Of a DNA stretch of 64,000 nucleotides, positions 25,290 through 37,139 are shown one piece after another. Below the pieces are notes generated by a model that was not told the DNA's origin, searched no databases, and saw only the letters and a program-made list of their open reading frames with translations. Made by a program: the position numbers and the translations under genes. How positions within the stretch are numbered: the stretch's first letter is position 1; the number at the start of each line of letters is the position of its first letter. The stretch spans positions 18,297,582-18,361,581 of the forward strand of contig NC_063262.1 of the NCBI RefSeq assembly GCF_019578655.1, in the 5' to 3' direction. The DNA comes from Ricinus communis. Its lineage: Eukaryota; Streptophyta; Magnoliopsida; Malpighiales; Euphorbiaceae.

Positions 25290-28200
25290 ATAATTATTTA
25301 TAGGTATGTTTGAGCAATATAAAGCAAATAGATGACTGGTACATTGATAATGGTTGCTCGAGACACATGATAAGGGACTCATTGAAGTTCTTAAAGCTAG
25401 GTAAAACCTGTAATAGATATGTGAAATATGGAGATAAAAGAAAAGGAATGATCATAGGAAAAGGAGTTATCAATTCAAATCCTCAAATTGAAGATGTTTC
25501 ACTTGTGGAAGGACTAAAGTACTATCTGCTGAGTGTTAGTCACCTATTTGACAAGAACAAAAAAGCCATATTTGAGGCGTATCACTGTGAGGTGTAGTCA
25601 ACCATTGATAATCAGACCTTGTTCATTGGTCCTCGTGTGGGTAATGTATATGTGTTCAATCCGAATTCTCTTAATGTCAAAGAAAAATGCCTGATTACTA
25701 TTGAGGATAATAGTTGATTGTGGCATAGGCATCTAAGATATGTGAACATGCATTTAATTTCAAAACTAATTCAAAAAGACCTTGTTAGGGGTCTACCCAA
25801 CTTTAAAATTGAAAAAATCATCTATGTGATGCATGTCAAAAGAGGAAGCAAACAAAGTCTGTTTTTAAGTTAAGATCCATTATGTCCACGTCTATACTTT
25901 TGGAATTGTTGCATTGTGACTTGTTTGGGCCCATAACTCCTTAGAGTCTAAATGGTAGTAAATATGCACTGATGATAGTATATGACTATTCACGGTTCAC
26001 ATGGGTTATGTTTATGCATAAAAAATAGATACCTACGCTGAATTTATACATTTCTCCAAAAGAGTTCAAAATGAAAAAGGCTATTCCATCACATATATTA
26101 GAAGTAATCATGGGAGAGAGTTTGGAAATGAAATGTTTGATTCATGTTGCAAAGACCATGGGATATATCATAATTTCTCAACACCAAGAACCCCGCAGCA
26201 AAACAGTGTGGTAGAATGTAGGAATATAACTTTAGCTAAAATGACCAAAACCATGTTGCATGAGAGAAACCAACCAAAATACTTTTGGGCAGAGGCAAGA
26301 AACACAACCTGCTACATAATAAATAGTCCTTACCAGACCAATTCTAAGTTATGAGCCGTGGAGAGGAAGAAAAGCCAATTTTGCCATATTTTCATACATT
26401 TGGTTGCATATGTTCCATATTGAATAACAAGATGGATTACCTTAGAAAGTTGGACTCAAAATCAAGTGAGGGAATATTTCTTGGCTATCCAATATCAAGC
26501 AAAGCATATAGAATATTCAACAAACGTACTCTAATTGTTGAGAAATCCATGCATACTATTTTTTATTAATCTAACCATGTTATGGGATAAAATTGTTAAG
26601 ATACAGATTTAAATGAGAAAGAAAGAAAAGATGGTGAAAAAGGAGCAGATGTCCCGGAAGAAAAAGCATAAGAAAAGCATGATGCATGCAATGATAAGGA
26701 GATGTCTAAAAATGAAACTAAGATCTCAAATTCAGCTCCTGTAGACATCACCATTCAACAGACATTAGACCTTCCAAGAGATTGGAAGGACCACAGATAT
26801 CATCCAAGTGATAATATATTAGATAGTCCATCACAAGGAAGAATGACCATAGCAGAATGCAGACGCCTACTTGGAAATATGGCTTTTTATTTCACAAATT
26901 GAATGAAAGTCTTATGATAAGGCTTAAACTGATGAAAATTAGGTATCTGCTATGCAGGAAGTGCTAAATCAGATTAAAGGAAGTTTGAAAGCTAGTACCT
27001 AGACCAAGAAAGAAATTTGTCATTGGAACTAAGTGGGTATTTAAAGAAAATTAGACGAGCAAGGTAATGTTATTAGAAATAAAGCTAGATTAGTCGCCTA
27101 AGGGTACAACCAAGAAGAAGGTATTGATTTCGATGAAACTTTTTGCTCGTATAGCTAGACTTAAAGCTATTAGACTTTTATGTGTTGTCACATGTTTTAA
27201 AGGCTTTAAACTTTACCAAATGGACATAAAAAGTGCATTTCTAAATGGATATCTAAATGAAGCCTATGTGGAATAGCCCCCTGGCTTTAAAAACTATGAG
27301 ATGCTTAATCATATTTTTAAACTTACAAAGACTTTCTATGGTTTAAAACAAGCCCTAAGGGCTTAGTATGAAAGGCTAAATAAATTTTTGTTAGAAAAGG
27401 GCTTTTCTAGAGGAGAAATCAATATCATCTTGTTTATAAAATCAAAATAAAAAGATTTGCTCATTGTTCAAATATATTTAGATGAAATTACTTTTGGTTC
27501 TAATGACAACTCTTTTTATGAGCAAGTTTCTAAGAATATGCGGGGTGCGTTTGAAATGAGCCTCATGGGTGAGCTTAACTTTTTCTCAGGATTACAAATA
27601 AAGCAATCAGATGAGGCATCTTCATTTTTCAAATAAAATACACCAAGGAATTGATAGAGAAATTCAAAATTGAAGGGCTCAAGTCCATTGGATCACCTAT
27701 AAGCCCCTCAACTAAACTTAAAAAGGATGAGGATGGTAAATATGTTGATATGAAGCTTTAAAGTGGAATGAGTGGATCTATATCGTAATTAACTACAAGC
27801 AGACTAGACATTCACTTTAGTGTATGTCTATGTGCAAGGTTCTAAAAAGACCCTAAGGAATCATATCTAATTGTTGTGAAAAGAATATCAGATATCTAAT
27901 TGGAAGTAGTAATCTAGGTTTATGATATCCTAAATGTGAATTCTTTGATCTCAGTGGATACAGTGATGCTGACTATGCAAGAAACAGAGTTGATAGGAAG
28001 AGCACATTAGGCACCTGTCAGTTCCTAGGTCACTGCTTAATTTCTTGGTTCAGTAAGAGACAGACGTCTGTTGCTCTATCCATAGTTGAGGTAGAAAAAA
28101 TTTCAGCAAAGCAACTGCGTTGTAGAAATCCTATGGATGAGGCAACAATTAGAAGACTATGGACTGTTTTACAAATAGATATCAATTCGATGTGACCACA

Positions 28201-28400
28201 CCAGCACTATTAACCTATCAAAAAATCCTATACAACATTTAAGGACCAAGCACATTGAAGTAAGACATTATTTCATCAAAGATCATGTTCAAAAGGAAGA
28301 CATCCAATTGGAACTTGTCCCATCATATGAGCAACTAGCAGAGATCTTAACCAAGCCTCTTGGTGAAGATCAATTTTGCAAAAGTATAAGATCCCTTGGT
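25290..28400 (+). pseudogene. pol: copia pol (integrase, reverse transcriptase, RNase H), decayed
   Basis: Protease remnant and integrase begin at 25320 (WYIDNGCSRHMI, the copia protease active-site region in altered form). GAG-pre-integrase follows at 25700-25860 and the integrase core at 25900-26350 (TPQQNSVVE near 26190). The RT spans about 27040-27640, with KLYQMDIKSAFLNGYLNEAY, GLKQA, and LDEITFG in place of the usual catalytic YVDD box (second Asp is Glu). RNase H lies at 27950-28330 (GYSDADYARNRVDRKSTLGT, FSKRQ). Numerous stops and frameshifts separate the blocks. The 3' end at about 28400 is followed by non-copia sequence. Confidence 0.87.
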
Positions 28401-28440
28401 AAGTTATATCTAATTTGCTCTTCAGTGATAATCTAATTGT

Positions 28441-28790
28441 GCCATGTGTCATATCCGTTTAGATACGTGATCATTTATTTTACTACTCATTTTAATGTGA
28501 TCCCCCTCATATTATTTTTGTTGATTATTTATTTTGAGATGTTATTAATAAATTATCTTGAAGAGATTAAATCCAAAATATTTTATTTTCATGATGTGCA
28601 CAAAATCAATTTTAAAATCATTATGAAAATTTATTTTACAAATAAGGAAAAGAGCCCTTATATTTGGTGTAGGGGGCAGTCTCAAGTGCGCACCCAAGTG
28701 TTTTTAGCGACCATGCTCTGTAAGGCTTTTTAACCTAATTGAAAATATACTACCTAATCATGAAGACTAGCACCGAAAAAAGGGAGTCGC
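28441..28790. other. Junction between copia 3' pol and the Tat-family LTR
   Basis: Bases 28441-28640 are AT-rich with no domain. Bases 28640-28790 are GC-richer and hold, just outside the LTR, GGGAGTCGC at 28782-28790, whose complement GCGACTCCC resembles the primer site of Tat/Ogre elements (TGGCGACTCC). The same arrangement is found at 50551-50560. This suggests the LTR at 28791 is followed, on the minus strand, by a second, truncated leader rather than by target DNA. Confidence 0.45.
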
Positions 28791-31030
28791 TGCCCGAGTA
28801 AATTATAGGATACTTTTTCTGATTGAGTGGCGTAATTAGATTCCATAAGAAAGCATCACCACATCCAAAGATAGATCTGGAAGCCAACTTCCTTATTTGT
28901 GTATCTCTACTTTCAATTTTATTAATTAATAACTTATTCCCTGTAAATACAATATAATAATTTTCTACACATCAAATAATACAGCATGTTAGGTTCACCT
29001 AGTCCTAGCTCATTAAGCTTAGCTCAATTCCCCATTTATTTGATTATCCTAGTTAACTATTAAATTATGCCAAAAAGGTGAGCTTAGTCTAGCCAAATTA
29101 TTATAAATTATGCTTTAATTACTTACAATTAATCCTAAATGTGCTACATTTTACATGGCAAAGCCTGTTTTAGCTGCCTAAGTCTAAATGAGTCCATTTA
29201 TTTATTTAGCATGACAAAGTCCACCTATGTCTAATTAATTTTACTTTTTAAAGCCCAAGTACCATCTTATTAATTTAATGGACTATAATCTTCATGTCAA
29301 GATCCAAATTAAAAGCCTTATGTGTAGGTAATCAGTTTTAATTATCAATCAGTTAAACATGCATTTTTCATCATAGGTTACAAAAATAAAGCAAAAGAGA
29401 GCAGAAAAATTACTAAGCTATTAAAACTCGCCTGCAACTAAAATGACTCAAAATTGACTAAAATATGCAAACGACACCGAAAATCATCCAAAATCTTTAA
29501 AAATCAGCAAAACGGACGATTAAGAGACAAACATTCGATTGACTATGTTATAGAGCCGATCGGCTCTAAGGGCTTTCCTAGGCCAAATTTGATGAACAGT
29601 CACTCCAAACTCCTTGACAGTTATATACATGCATGAAAACACGTGAACATTAGCTAGTACACATATAAATTGCAAAGAGACACATAAATAAGTCAATTTT
29701 AGGGCAAAATATAAGACATGAACTTACAGTAAACAAGTAGATTCATTAGATATGATAACTTTCCTAAAAGAAATAAATATCAACCAATCTAAACTAATAA
29801 TGTGAATTTGATAACAAAACCCTAAATCTAGTAATACACATGGAAATTATCATAATCAAATCTAACAAATATACTTCCACAAAAGTTATTAGATTCAAAA
29901 TCCTATTATGCAAGTCAACAAAAAATAGCATAAACTTAATAAAATATCATAGAAAACTTAAATCTAAACATGGTATACATATAAACGATCAAAAGAAAGC
30001 ATTTATCATATAAAACCTAGGCATGTTGCTAGATCCATAAAGAAAGGCATTAAGAGAATAAATGAAATAGAATGATGCAATGAGTTTATAAACCCTCAGG
30101 TTGTCATCGTATTGAGAAGATCCTTAAGTCTCAAGAGCACTGGAGTTGATTCAGAGATCGGGTAGGAATCTAGAGTGTTTAGGGTTTGGTGTTTAGTTTT
30201 AAGAAATCTCAGTATGTTTACCTAAACAGCTTATCTGTCATTCTCTATCAAGAATTGTCAACCCTTTAGCCTAGGGTTTCCTTTTTTATTTATAGAGAAG
30301 GAAGAAGGAAACCTTAGAATCTAAGATATACATTTACTTAATTATTGATAATCACTAATAATTATTAAATAATAAAGGGTTTATCAAAAATTGTATTGAA
30401 CGATAATTATTGATAAATGTTAAATTAATCATAAAAAGTATTAAAAATCCGGATAGTTATCAATAAAATCTTCTAGAACACAAATTTCAATAATTTTTGG
30501 CATTTACAACCAAAAAATACTCAAAATGATATAAAAATTTATGTTACGAGTTAATTAAGATTGTGTAGAGCTAATCGACTCTCCATAGAGTCGATTGGCT
30601 CTGCGTACAGCCAACAGCTATATGCAAAGTCAATTGGCTCTAGGTTGGCAACTTTTAGAAATTTATGCAATTTAGACTCAGAACTTTTCAATTATTTCAA
30701 TTTCACCTTGCAAACTTATTTTTTCTATCAATTTAGTCCAAATTGATTACAGAAAATGATATGTGGCCTAATCATTTGTAACCCTTGCTAGAAGTTGACC
30801 GTCCTCAACTCTTCGAGAACTAGGAGAACCAACAACTTTCATCATCGGGTTTTTTGTAATTCTCTCAATAACTAGATTTTGAAAACGGTTACTTATAGTT
30901 TGCCCCGGTTTGTCGAGATTTATAAAAATATGCATGATTAAATAAATTGAGACAGATCATGAACATTAAGGATATGAATAAAAGGAAATATGAGCTACAG
31001 AAGCTTTGCTTCGTAGCCCGTGATATCTCA
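28791..31030 (-). repeat. Tat-family LTR (low-coordinate copy)
   Basis: This matches 50562-51950 at both ends and 19400-20350 in the middle. It contains two dispersed sets of GAGCCGATCGGCTCT-like palindromes (29550, 30570-30640). Proposed ends are TG at 28791 and CA at 31030, the latter next to a purine-rich tract on the minus strand. Confidence 0.65.
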
Positions 31031-31032
31031 AA

Positions 31033-31046
31033 GACCTCCCTCCATG
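31033..31046 (-). other. Candidate polypurine tract of the Tat element
   Basis: The minus strand reads ATGGAGGGAGGTCT immediately before the proposed LTR start (TGAGATATC). This is the expected place and composition for the plus-strand primer of a Ty3 element. Confidence 0.45.
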
Positions 31047-31602
31047 TAAACTATGTGTAGAATTTTTACGGCTTTCTGGTGTAGATTTTGTTTCTAGCTT
31101 TGTTGTCAAGTTATGGGCTTAATCCGTTATATCTTGAATACCTCCTCTCAAGATAAATATATGCAGAGACTTCCCTCTAGCTTTATGGTATCCTCTTCTA
31201 AAACCGATCTCATGTAGATTTTTTATCTGGCTTGAATTAGGGAATTTGCCTGCCATAAATTGATTTAAGGACCACACCTACCATAAATTAATTAGGGACC
31301 ACTCCCACCCATCTTGATTTTAGGAACTATACTTGTCCTTGATTTACTTTAACTATGGCAAACAATGAGATGTAATTTGATTGTTTTGCTCTTTGGGGAG
31401 TAAACCGGTAATTCGCCAACTAGAGACCAAAACATAATTTGTTGGTTAGAGACCCAAACAGCAGCTTGCCTCTTTTAGGACATATATTTATCCTTTTTAT
31501 TTCATTATTTTATTTCACCCAATTTTCTTCTAACTTTATATACTCTCTTTCTTTGATTTTTCTCTCAATTTTTAACCAAATCCATCCAAATTTGTTTTGA
31601 AA

Positions 31603-33930
31603 TGGCAAGTTCCTCCTCAAGATCAGCGAGCTGCATCTTAATCGCACTGAATTGAAACTTTTTACTACTGATTTCGTGCCAAAATGACCTAGGATTGGTG
31701 ATAGGGAAGGAAATTCTCCTTTTGGCCAAATTGAGCACTCATTGAGCTTATTCGGCGATCGATGAGGTATTTTCTCTTGCTATTTGCTTACTTGTCATTT
31801 ATACACTCAAATTAGCTGTGCATGAGCTGAAATAGCCTTACGCACACCGATTTGCAGAAAAAAATTGAAAAATCTAGCATTCATACTAGATTTTTTTACT
31901 GTAATATATGTATATGTGTCTTCAAACCTGTGTTAATGCTTTCGGACTAACACTGTATCACTCTGATTCGCTGGTAGCTTCTATGGAGCTTGTGAGTGGT
32001 TCGATGAGCTTTCAAGCTCTTTCCAAGCTCAAATAGATGACACCGGTTTGTAGCTGCCCCTTCCTTTTGCAAATGGAAGGACTAATCCTACCTTGGTGTA
32101 TGCACTGATCAAGTAGTGGATGGATATTGCCCATACCTTCCACACTCCTCTCGCCTTCATGGCCATTACAGGGATCGACTTCTCGTGTTGCCCTGTACCT
32201 TTCAACAATGCCATCCATAATTAGTGGTATGATGCTCGAGACTAGTTTAGCATATCAAAGAACTCCTCTCCACTATAGAGGATTCACTCCTCACTTTATT
32301 AAAGGAGGTTGATAAGATGGCTCGGGCATTCTTAGTCACTTGTTCGGGACTACTCTATTATGCAATTCAGGCAATTCAATGAACCTCCACTATTTACATA
32401 GACTATGTCTCCTCATACGACTGTGGGTCTGCTGCACTAACCTACCTATACTAACATATGGATATCATAGTCCGCAGGAGCAAGAGGCTTTATAGTTTCT
32501 GGCACGCCATACGTGTACATTTTCCTTTCTATTATCTATTCATGTCTTATTTGTTGTACATTTTTTTATTGTTTGAATACAGGTGTGGGCCTTGGAGCTC
32601 AGCCTCTTGGTAGATGCTCAACCTATCAGTACCACATGTGTTTTTCTATGCTTAAGCCATTGGGGTTCTAGCAGTAGCATCCTGCTGGAGTGGGAACAGG
32701 TCCATGTGCACCGTGTGTGGATTAACTCTTTGTCTTGGTATCAGGTAATAAGGAAAGTATATTAGTTTAATTTATAAATTATAGTTTAAATACTTACCTT
32801 TGTCTTTCAGTTTTGTGCTAATTGGCTCAAGGATCGGTGCTGTTGGGACCCTTATATGCTATCTACAACTAACTTTGAGTGCAGAAAGATACTCCTTACA
32901 GGACTAGCTTGCCAAATATGGTACTTAGGTAAGCAGATCTATGGTAGGGAGAGAGGACCTAGTTGTCGATAGGACCTAAGTCACCTTCTTTTCCATATTC
33001 TAGACAGTGGATTTGGCTGATAAGGAGCTGGAAGAGTGCCTCAAAGGTTACGATGACCTCAAGGAGCTTAGATTTAGGTGACAGAGGTCCAACTATATGT
33101 CCTTTATGACTCAGCTATTGGGGTTTGTGCCACAAGACAGGGACATTGTCGCTCATGTATTTTCTTACCATTCTTCCTTTTACTTGATTATCATATGTCT
33201 ATCTAAGTATTCTTTTGTCATGTTTTTAATTTTCCCAACCTAGTGCTCCTCGAGTATTGAAATTAGAAGAGGGGTGGCATGTACGTCGTCCTAGGGGCAC
33301 TCAAATTTCTAGCTCATCTACCATTACTGCTTCTGAGGTGCCTCCTACAATGATGTTGGATGTGATCCTGGAGAGTATACCATCTCTTCCAAATCTGACC
33401 GTGTCATACTGGAGCCCTTCTAGTGCTGCAAACCACTAGTTGGCCCTAGAGTCGAGCCTCCTTTAAGAGTTCACTCCGAGTGTTTGCACACATGTGAGTA
33501 GTCTTCTCATTAATTACTTTAACATACTTTGCTTCCTTGAAATGTTAGTGATATATGTACACATATATACAATTATATAGATTCAGAGGGATCAGTTCGA
33601 GCACGTACATAAGCTCACTACAGCTGCTTAGAGACAATTCTTTATCATTTGTGAGGACTAGAGGGTAACTAAAATAAAATTTATAAGATGTATGCATTTT
33701 ATGTCATGAAATATAATGCCGAATCCTTTTGGGTTTATACAAAGGGACCATGAGGGCTTCCAAGGGCCAGTCGACATTCATTAGCGGTAGATAGGGACTT
33801 TGATGCTTTAATTATCGGCTCTCTGACTCAGAGTTTAGAGGCCAATTCCAATGAGGGGATAGATGACTTGGGAGATGGTCCCAATGACTTTGACTGGATT
33901 AGCTGCTTCTTTTCTTTTAGAACACTGCTT
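31603..33930 (+). pseudogene. Plant-mobile-domain-like gene with introns, antisense to the Tat pol
   Basis: A start at 31603 (MASSSSRSASC) opens a broken gene on the strand opposite to pol. Exon-like pieces match the plant mobile domain: LVYALIK then WMDIAHTFHTPLAFM near 32085-32160, and ARAFLVTCSGLLYYA with CGSAALTYLY at 32316-32460 (the family has Trp where Cys is). Canonical GT-AG introns can be placed at 32745-32810, 32939-33003, 33157-33243, 33494-33596 and 33664-33744. Several in-frame stops kill it. The mobile domain occurs in host proteins linked to silencing and in extra ORFs of plant Ty3 elements. Position between integrase and 3' LTR fits an antisense extra ORF of a Tat element; a captured host gene is the alternative. 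Confidence 0.65.
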
Positions 33931-34339
33931 TTTACTAATACTTGCTACTACACCCATTATTGGTTATATAACATTGAATTTTGAATAGTAAAGCCAATTT
34001 GATCACATTGAATGCATATATTCATTATTCAATGCCAATTTTTACATATGTACAACTTGTACAAGTCTAGGCATGTGAAAACATATTAAGAATAGGATTT
34101 TGAATCTGGGCTACGTCACACAACCAATCGGTTATAGAGCTGAGCCGATCGGTGCTGTGATAGTCGATCCCCTGTAGGTAGTGCTGATTGGCTCTACAAT
34201 TTCAAAGTCCAAATCCACCTAGATTTTGACTCTATAAATACATGCACACCTCATGGCTTCCTTAAATGCAATTTCCTCTATTCTTAGCTCAAATAAATAA
34301 CTCAAAGAACTGCAAAAGCCCTCAAAACCCTAACTGGTA

Positions 34340-35640
34340 ATGAAGGGATCAAACTTGGAAAATTTCACCTGTCCTTCTTCAAGACTTTGCAACACAGCAA
34401 GCTTAACTACAGGTTCCTCCATTTAGCTGTTAACTTTTGTTGCCCAAAAGACCATATCTTTTGTTTCAATGGCCAAGAGTTATGCCCAATAATTGAGGAA
34501 TTCATAGCCATCCTTGTAGGTCCTAATGATTCTACTCATCAAATTGCGTTGCCAAGACTAGATGATCCTTTTCCTGAAAAACTAGCAGAGCTATTCAACA
34601 TGCCCTTAGCTGAGGTACTTTTCTATTTTATTGATTACATTATTCTTACTTCTTTAATTTTATGTTGTGATAAGAAAGAGAGAGGAATTCTTGTATGGGT
34701 TAGGATTATTAAGCTTTTATCTTTTTGCCAAATTTCTGCTAATTTCTCTTCAAGGAGGAGGAGATATCTGAATTGTTGGCATCATTGACCAAATGGAACA
34801 TGGAGCTAATCCAGTTCCAGTGATTTTGGTTAAAACCATTATTGTATTGAACATGTACAAAACCCATTAAAGGTTTACTGGAAGCCTTATTCTCCTATAG
34901 GTATGTGACTAAATCTCTTTTTATTTTATGACTTAACTTTTGCCTAAGCCGCCATTTCGGGTTTTCAACTTAGCAAGCTATTCTCTTAACTTTTGCCTAA
35001 GCTGCCCTTTCGGGTTTTCAACTTAGCAGACTCTATTTTTCCCTAAGTCACCCTTTCAAGTTTTTAACTTAGCATGCTCTTTTCTCCTTATTTATTATTT
35101 TCCTCTTTTTTACAAATTTGGTTGTGCGAGAAACTTCAAATACTGACTGTCTCAAGGGACATTGATAAATTCGAGCCAAAGCACATGCAAGTCCGTTCTA
35201 TTATTGTGCCTCGAGGTCATGAGAACTGGGTTACTTGGATGAAGGGCACTCTGGATACATTTTTTGCTGGAGCTACCCCTGGTGGAATATTCGACACGTC
35301 CAACTCCTGATATATAGGAGTTGCATCCCTTCACCTGGGTTACGAGCATCTACCTTCTACACACCCTCTAGGCTATGTCACCAATATGGGCAGATGCAAC
35401 AAGTCCTAGAATATCTTTCTAAGTTTGAAGTATTCCCATTGAGGAAGATTTCTTGGACAAGATTGAGAGATTGTGGCCCCAGCTTACTATAGAGTGCAAC
35501 ATCTTTACGAAAGGTGAACTAACCACAAACGATAACCTCAAGGCTTGAGTTCTACTTCACACCACCACTACACTTAGATTTGCATGGTTTAAAAGGATTT
35601 GAGAACTAGCTGCTGAGTCTAGAAATGCAAGTGAAAAGAG
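34340..35640 (+). pseudogene. Second antisense ORF with one clear intron (DUF7745 / mobile-domain-like)
   Basis: The piece 34387-34614 (in-frame from about 34340) has RFLHLAVNFCCPKDHIFCFN and ELCPIIEEFIAILVG, the DPEYxCFxF...PTxEEF pattern typical of DUF7745 and plant-mobile-type proteins. A 140-bp GT-AG intron fits at 34615-34754 and joins in phase to EEEISELLASLTKWNMEL at 34755. A later exon-like ORF (35107-35307) includes MQVRSIIVPRGHENWVTWM. Stops separate the parts. It lies in the same orientation and 400 bp after the mobile-domain pseudogene, so the two may once have been one gene or two parts of one extra ORF region. Confidence 0.55.
34933..35085. repeat. Threefold tandem repeat, unit about 45-53 bp
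   Basis: Three copies of a unit with CCTAAGCNGCC, TTTCGGGTTTTCAACTTAGC follow one another starting at 34933, 34986 and about 35040. A fourth, weaker copy lies near 35884-35925. On the minus strand the unit reads GTTGAAAACCCGAAAGGG, a sequence I associate with the region after integrase in Tat-type elements. Confidence 0.75.
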
Positions 35641-35899
35641 GAGAAAGTGAAAAATGCTTCCATCATTAGATCTCATAGATTTTTCTTAGGATTTAGTTTT
35701 ATTTTTCTTTTAGTAGTGCATAAAGTAATAAACATTCATATGCATATTTAATAAAACCTCTATACAATTTTATTCATTTAGTAAAGGCTCAAACAAGTAT
35801 ATTTTTATTTCTCATGATGCAACTCCTGTTATCAGCCAGTCCTTCCAGATTTTCAAGCTGAACATTCTCTCTCTTTATTGCCTTAACTTTTGTGTGACC

Positions 35900-37020
35900 A
35901 ACCTTTTTAGGTTTATAATCAACAAGCTTTTTCTTTTTCTACACGTAGTGTTTCTTGAGATGATCTAGGTTGATAGGCTCAGAGAATTCATTCCCTTTCA
36001 GGTTTGAAACTTAGTCGCACCCCTTGGGTAGGATGTTCTTTATAAGATATGGGCCCTCATAATTAGACTTGAATTTCCCTATCAAATCGAGTGTTGTAGG
36101 CCTCATGTGCTACAACATAAATCACTAGCTCTGGTCTTCCCCTATTACACTTTCTTTTTCAATACCCTAGCCACCCTCTTTTGATACAATTACATATGAT
36201 ACAAAGCCTTCATCCATTATTTGTCTATCAAAGCTAACTATTCATATCTTTGCTCGGCCTATTAATACTCTTTTATAGTAGCTTCCAGCACAACCCTTCA
36301 ACTCTAGCTCAACTGGTAGAACTGCTTTAGTCCTATAAACCATGGAGTACGGTGTTTGCCCCTCGATGTTCATTTAGTAGTTCGGTGTCTTGAAAGTGTG
36401 AAAGGTAGTCGAACTAACCAATCCTTATAATTCCACACCATCTTAGAAAGTATCTTCTTCAAGTTCTTGTTGGTTGATTCAATTGCACCATTTTCTTGAA
36501 GCCTGTATGGAGAAGACCTGTGATTTTTAATCTTGTATTCTTCAAGTAGGTTTGTCCCAACATGATGCGGGACCCTATACCTACAAAATAAGGTTCCTTT
36601 CTATAAAATAGAGCCATCTGATTTGCCCCTATGGTGGTAAACGACTCGGCCTCAACCCATTTAAAGAAGTAGTTAATTGCCATGACTATGAACCTATGCT
36701 CGTTCGAAGGATGCTTTATCTCTCCATTATATCAATTTCCTAGGCGGTGAAAGGCCACAAAGATGTTAGATTGTGAAGTTCAATCGAAGGCAAATGACTC
36801 GGATTACTGTACAGTTGATACTCATGGCATTTTCTTACTAAGGCTATACAATCTCTTTCCATCATCAACCAATAATAGTCTTAATGCATGATTTTCCTAG
36901 TCAAAACTATGTTGTTCATGTGAGGTGCACACACCCCTTTGTGCACTTCTTCCATCATAACTTATGCTTCTTTCTTAGTCAAGCACTTGAGCTGAACACC
37001 TGAAGTCATTCTTCTATACA
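35900..37020 (-). pseudogene. int: Tat integrase, decayed
   Basis: Integrase inserts the cDNA into host DNA. On the minus strand, the zinc-binding region (about 36950-36740) shows CAPHMNN, YYWLMMERDC and CHEYQ, and ends in the LHNLTSLWPF stretch. The catalytic core follows with MAINYFFKWVEAESFTTIGA at 36683, the DYFTKWVEA-type segment whose first Asp is here Asn. Further pieces to about 36200 match the C-terminal half in shifted frames. The core is broken by at least two frame changes, and the first catalytic Asp appears mutated. Confidence 0.8.
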
Positions 37021-37139
37021 ATATCTCATCGTGGCTGAAGTAGTTCCTAGCTTGAATCCGTAGCGCGTACTTGTCCCTTGCAGATGCCTCTTCAGGATAC
37101 TCTCTTCTTTTCATAAACCTCTACAAATCATAAAACCAG

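Larger units (their letters stand above)
21971..28440 (+). mobile_element. SIRE-like Ty1/copia retrotransposon, 5' part (5' LTR, gag, pol)
   Basis: LTR, degenerate initiator-Met primer site, gag and pol follow in the standard copia order (integrase before RT). The sequence stops after RNase H with no 3' LTR. An extra ORF and a homologous 3' LTR are found at 52338-56826, so this is probably the 5' half of one element split by the later insertions at 28791-51950. Many stops are CAG-to-TAG or CAA-to-TAA changes. Confidence 0.82.

Noticed and set aside
32012..32218. Minus-strand ORFs opposite the mobile-domain pseudogene
   Set aside because: They are shadows of the plus-strand exon, which carries the recognisable motifs.
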